NCBI GenBank assembly: GCA_964615935.1
Contig: CAZTTG010000038.1
Coordinates: 1-55,593 of the forward strand
Length of the DNA: 55,593 nucleotides
Source of the DNA: CAZTTG01 sp964615935
GTDB taxonomy: Bacteria; Planctomycetota; UBA1135; GCA-002686595
Direction of reading: 5' to 3'
Made by a program: the position numbers and the translations under genes. Below, one piece after another: positions 53,143 through 55,593 of the stretch. Position 1 is the stretch's first letter. Each line of letters begins with the position of its first letter. Below the pieces are notes generated by a model that did no database searches, was not told where the DNA came from, and saw only the letters and a program-made list of their open reading frames with translations.

Positions 53143-53284
53143 GATCGGCCCCGAGCGGCGAGGGCCGCCTGACCGGTCAATGCGGCCCTCCAGGCCGGCC
53201 ATGGGAAGTCCCTGCCCCGCGTGAGAGGCCCCTGACGGGGCGCGCCTCAAGGATTCCCGGCGGCGGGTCGATGCCTCCCCGGGC

Positions 53285-53297
53285 GGAAGGATCTTCC
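53285..53297. promoter_or_regulatory. Palindrome GGAAGGATCTTCC upstream of a secreted-protein gene
   Basis: It lies 40 bp before the ATG at 53338 and is extended by flanking GGGC/GCCC. The palindrome at 1088-1100 before the HIT gene is nearly identical. A shared operator is possible. Confidence 0.35.
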
Positions 53298-53337
53298 GCC
53301 CGCGACCGGCCCACCGGCCGATCCGGAGGCGAATCCC

Positions 53338-54024
53338 ATGCTGCGAATGGCCCCCCACAAGGCCCTCGTCTACGCCCTGACCCTGGCCTGCGTCGGCGCG
53401 GCCCTGGGGGGCGGCTCGACCCCTCCCGGCGGCGTGCGGGCGCAGGATGGGGAGCCGATCCCGGCCGAGGCGGGGCTCGAGACCGCCCTCGCGCTGGGGG
53501 AGCTCTACGCGGAGCCGTCCGCCTCGCTCGGATCCCGGGTCCGCACCGCGATCCAGGTCCACTCGGAGCTGGAGAGCTGGAACCCCTACCTGACGCGCTT
53601 CGGGGAGGGTGACTTCCGCGCCTGGCGGGTCTGGACGGACGAGCAGCTGCCCTGGCGAATCGAGGACTGCGACAACCCCCTGGGGGTCGTCTACGCCCGC
53701 CGCGGCGGGCCGGTCGAGGAGCTCCTCGACGGCGCCGGCATCTACCAGCGGTTCGCCATCGAGGTTCAGGTGGCCCAGGTCTTCCTCGGGATCCCCTGGA
53801 TCGAGGTCCTCGAGGCGCGGCCCCTCGAGGCGCAGATCACCCGCGGAGCGGTGGTCCACGCCAGCCGCGCCCTGGGCCTGATGGAGCGGGGCGAGCTCCG
53901 CCTGGCCGCCGCCGACCTGACCCGCGCCCTCGCGGGGGAGCTGCCGGAGCACGCCCGGGCGGAGCTGGAGCGCCTCAAGGCCTCCTGCGAGCGGGAGCCG
54001 CGCGAGGGGCCCGACCGGCCCTGA
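53338..54024 (+). CDS. Secreted protein of unknown function
   Basis: A 228-residue protein. The N-terminus (KALVYALTLACVGAALGGGS) is a signal peptide and its Cys might be a poor lipobox. The body is mixed: LETALALGELYAEPSASLGSRVRTAIQVHSELESWNPYLTRFGEGDFRAW reads as helices, then DEQLPWRIEDCDNPLGVVYARRGGPVEELL, and the last 60 residues (VVHASRALGLMERGELRLAAADLTRALAGEL) resemble one or two TPR-like helical hairpins. No close family is recognised. It is convergent with the HAF-repeat protein, 41 bases away. Confidence 0.7.
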   Translation: MLRMAPHKALVYALTLACVGAALGGGSTPPGGVRAQDGEPIPAEAGLETALALGELYAEPSASLGSRVRTAIQVHSELESWNPYLTRFGEGDFRAWRVWTDEQLPWRIEDCDNPLGVVYARRGGPVEELLDGAGIYQRFAIEVQVAQVFLGIPWIEVLEARPLEAQITRGAVVHASRALGLMERGELRLAAADLTRALAGELPEHARAELERLKASCEREPREGPDRP

Positions 54025-54065
54025 GGGCTACCGCCGCCCCCCCCCTCGAACCCCGGCTTCCGGGC

Positions 54066-55502
54066 TCAGTGGCAGAAGGTCGCCGTGAGGCCGTCGGAGA
54101 GGTTGTAGCCCGCGCCGACGTCGCGGTACCAGGCCTGGAAGTGCCAGGTGGTGCCCGGCAGCAGACGGCCGGCGGCGGAGCCCGAGGTGAAGTCCAGCTC
54201 GTGGCTCAGCAGGTTGCCCGACGCCAGCTCGACCGGCAGGCGGAAGAGGGGCTGGCCGCCGCCAACACAGCGGAAGCCGTCGCCGAAGGGCTGAGCGGCC
54301 TGCTGGGTCGAGCCGTAGAAGAAGATGCCCGGCGTGTTCGGCACCGGGGCGGCGCTCAGCTCGAAGGCGTTGGCGAAGACGGACACCTTGCCGTTGGAGG
54401 CGATGAGGGCGCCGCTGCCGACCGAGTTCGGGGCCGCGACGCAGAAGGTGGCCGTGCCGCCGGTGCAGGCGGGGATGGTCGCCGTCCACCAGATGAAGGT
54501 GAAGGGGAAGGCGACGCCCCATCCGAGGATCGTGGTGCCGTCGGCCGAGACGTCCAGGCTGTTGGCGAGCTGGTACTGATCCAGGCCCGTCACCCCCAGC
54601 GCCGTCAGGTAGTCGGAGACGAACATCACGCCCGTCGCCTCGGTCCAGATGGTCGCGAAGGTGGTCGTGTTCCAGAGGTCCCAGTTCCCCCCCACGGCGA
54701 CGCTCCCGTCCTCGGAGACGGCCGCCGCCCAGTTGTAGTTCATCAGCGGATCCACCCCGGGGACCTGGCCGAAGTTGGTGAACTGGGCGTTCCTCCACAC
54801 GTAGCCCGAGTCTCCCTCCTTGCCGCAGATCACGCTGCCGTCGGAGTTGATGCCCATGATCTCCCCGTATCCCTCGGGGTTGGCGGGGCGCGCGAGGAAG
54901 AGGGTCTCGCTCAGGCTCGCGTCCCACAGGGCCGCGCGCCGGGTGCCGTTGCTGTGCTCGTCGAAGCCGCCGATCCACTGGCCGTCGCCGGAGATCGCGC
55001 TCGCCCGCGAGCTGTTCGGCCCCATCTGCGGGAGCTCGACCATGTTGTTCGCAGCGTCCCAGCGGAAGCCGCGGGCCTTGTAGGTGCTGAGCCAGCCCAG
55101 ACCGACGACGACCATCCCGTCGCCGGAGATGTCGTAGGCCGAGCCGTGGGAGCCCCCCGGAGGAGTCTGGCCCGGCAGGCCGCCGAGGTCCTGCCATCCC
55201 GAGCCGGACACCCACAGGGCCGGGCCGTCGTAGCCCGTGGTCCCGGCGCGGTTGCCGCAGGCGGCGCCGGCGAGGTCGGAGACGGCGACCGCGGTCTCTC
55301 CGCCGATGGGGACAAAGCCGCCGACCTCCGTCCAGAGCCAGGCGCCCGCGCCGTCGTAGCCCACGACGGTCTGGCCGTCGGGCGTGAGATCGCCCGCGCT
55401 GCCGGGGCCGCGGTCGTCGAAGGTGGCCTGGGCGGTCGCGGCCGCGGCGAGCAGCCCCAGGGCGGCGAGGCGGGCGAGGGAGTGGCGGGTCAGGGGGGAC
55501 AT
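54066..55502 (-). CDS. Secreted HAF-repeat protein with the shared C-terminal domain type
   Basis: A 478-residue protein with a signal peptide (RLAALGLLAAAATAQA). Residues 30-340 carry repeated short units built on D-I/V-S-x-D-G-x-x-V-V-G plus a W/G strand (DLTPDGQTVVGYDG, DISGDGMVVVGLGW, AISGDGQWIGGFD, GINSDGSVICGKEG, AVSEDGSVAVGGN, DVSADGTTILGWG). These are HAF-type extracellular repeats that build a beta-propeller. The last 130 residues, from TFCVAAPNSVGSG to QAWYRDVGAGYNLSDGLTATFC, show the C-terminal domain layout of the proteins at 2995 and 30828, though more distantly. GGAGATCC precedes the ATG. The region upstream is a homopolymer. Confidence 0.85.
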   Translation of the reverse strand: MSPLTRHSLARLAALGLLAAAATAQATFDDRGPGSAGDLTPDGQTVVGYDGAGAWLWTEVGGFVPIGGETAVAVSDLAGAACGNRAGTTGYDGPALWVSGSGWQDLGGLPGQTPPGGSHGSAYDISGDGMVVVGLGWLSTYKARGFRWDAANNMVELPQMGPNSSRASAISGDGQWIGGFDEHSNGTRRAALWDASLSETLFLARPANPEGYGEIMGINSDGSVICGKEGDSGYVWRNAQFTNFGQVPGVDPLMNYNWAAAVSEDGSVAVGGNWDLWNTTTFATIWTEATGVMFVSDYLTALGVTGLDQYQLANSLDVSADGTTILGWGVAFPFTFIWWTATIPACTGGTATFCVAAPNSVGSGALIASNGKVSVFANAFELSAAPVPNTPGIFFYGSTQQAAQPFGDGFRCVGGGQPLFRLPVELASGNLLSHELDFTSGSAAGRLLPGTTWHFQAWYRDVGAGYNLSDGLTATFCH

Positions 55503-55525
55503 GGTGGATCTCCTGATGGCTCGGT

Positions 55526-55593
55526 GGGGGGGGGGGGGGGGGGGGGCCCCCACCCCCCCCCCCGCGATGGGCGCGGAGGGGATGGGGGGGGGT
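55526..55593. other. Low-complexity G/C homopolymer at the window edge
   Basis: Runs of about 20 G and 12 C occupy the last 68 bases. They probably mark a contig end and sequencing noise, not biology. Confidence 0.8.

Larger units (their letters stand above)
52818..53337. other. Structured intergenic region (520 bases)
   Basis: No protein gene is convincing on either strand. It contains a terminator-like hairpin just after rsmD (52837-52873), a long bulged hairpin (53097-53142) and a palindrome (53285-53297). Nothing matches tmRNA, RNase P RNA, 6S or SRP RNA by eye. Confidence 0.4.

Noticed and set aside
52892..53172. Small open frames in the rsmD downstream region
   Set aside because: They lack ribosome sites and family motifs, and overlap the hairpin at 53097-53142.
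55526..55593. G/C homopolymer as a G-quadruplex or regulatory element
   Set aside because: It is at the very window edge, with mixed long G and C runs typical of a poor-quality contig end.

Overview
The window is very GC-rich DNA from a draft assembly: two runs of exactly 100 N (8602-8701 and 11161-11260) are scaffold gaps, and the right edge runs into a G/C homopolymer. It most resembles a Planctomycetota genome, probably a marine lineage rich in secreted proteins. The reasons are three secreted proteins sharing a C-terminal domain of a type I associate with that phylum, a DWG-type Ser/Thr kinase with a large extracytoplasmic half, a multi-domain carboxypeptidase-regulatory-like protein, and a Tat-exported D-amino-acid-oxidase-like protein. 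The assignment rests on family knowledge and no search was run.

Layout. 1-8305: a partial secreted protein, a glutaredoxin, a HIT hydrolase overlapping a BaiN/HI0933 flavoprotein, a secreted protein, a pair of membrane/coiled-coil proteins and a large beta-sandwich repeat protein. 8702-16901: the C-terminal end of an NtrC-type sigma-54 activator, then a block of GAAACGC/GCGTTTC repeats, a sigma-54 promoter and an eight-gene operon. The operon encodes a NifX-like protein, a transmembrane redox complex of the Hmc/Tmc/Dsr type (HmcF-, HmcE-, HmcB- and HmcC-like, the last fused to a six-heme cytochrome), a PAS histidine kinase and two receiver-only response regulators. 17405-32504: a secreted protein, a kinase with a CHASE sensor, a membrane protein, tRNA-Leu(UAG), MoaA, a ClC channel with CBS domains, a circularly permuted D-amino-acid-oxidase-like protein, an archaeal-type ATPase behind a perfect AT-rich palindrome, an AAC(3)-family acetyltransferase and two secreted proteins.

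32821-44411: a CPA2 antiporter with an EIIA-like domain, then a polyphosphate island: polyP:AMP phosphotransferase (double PPK2), a CHAD/Ppx/CYTH operon, PPK1 and a SixA-type phosphatase. An AbiEi/AbiEii toxin-antitoxin pair with its own AT-rich control region sits inside the island. 44447-55502: a lipoprotein with a glycosidase-like fold, a secreted hydrolase, a glycerophosphodiesterase lipoprotein, ClpB behind a perfect sigma-54 promoter, DapA, RsmD and two secreted proteins.

The main points for follow-up are the sigma-54-controlled Hmc-like complex with an NrfD-multiheme fusion, sigma-54 control of clpB, the circular permutation of the oxidase, and a recurrent TANNNT element 6-9 nt before start codons that suggests leaderless mRNAs. 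Boundaries marked partial are limited by the N gaps or the window edges.
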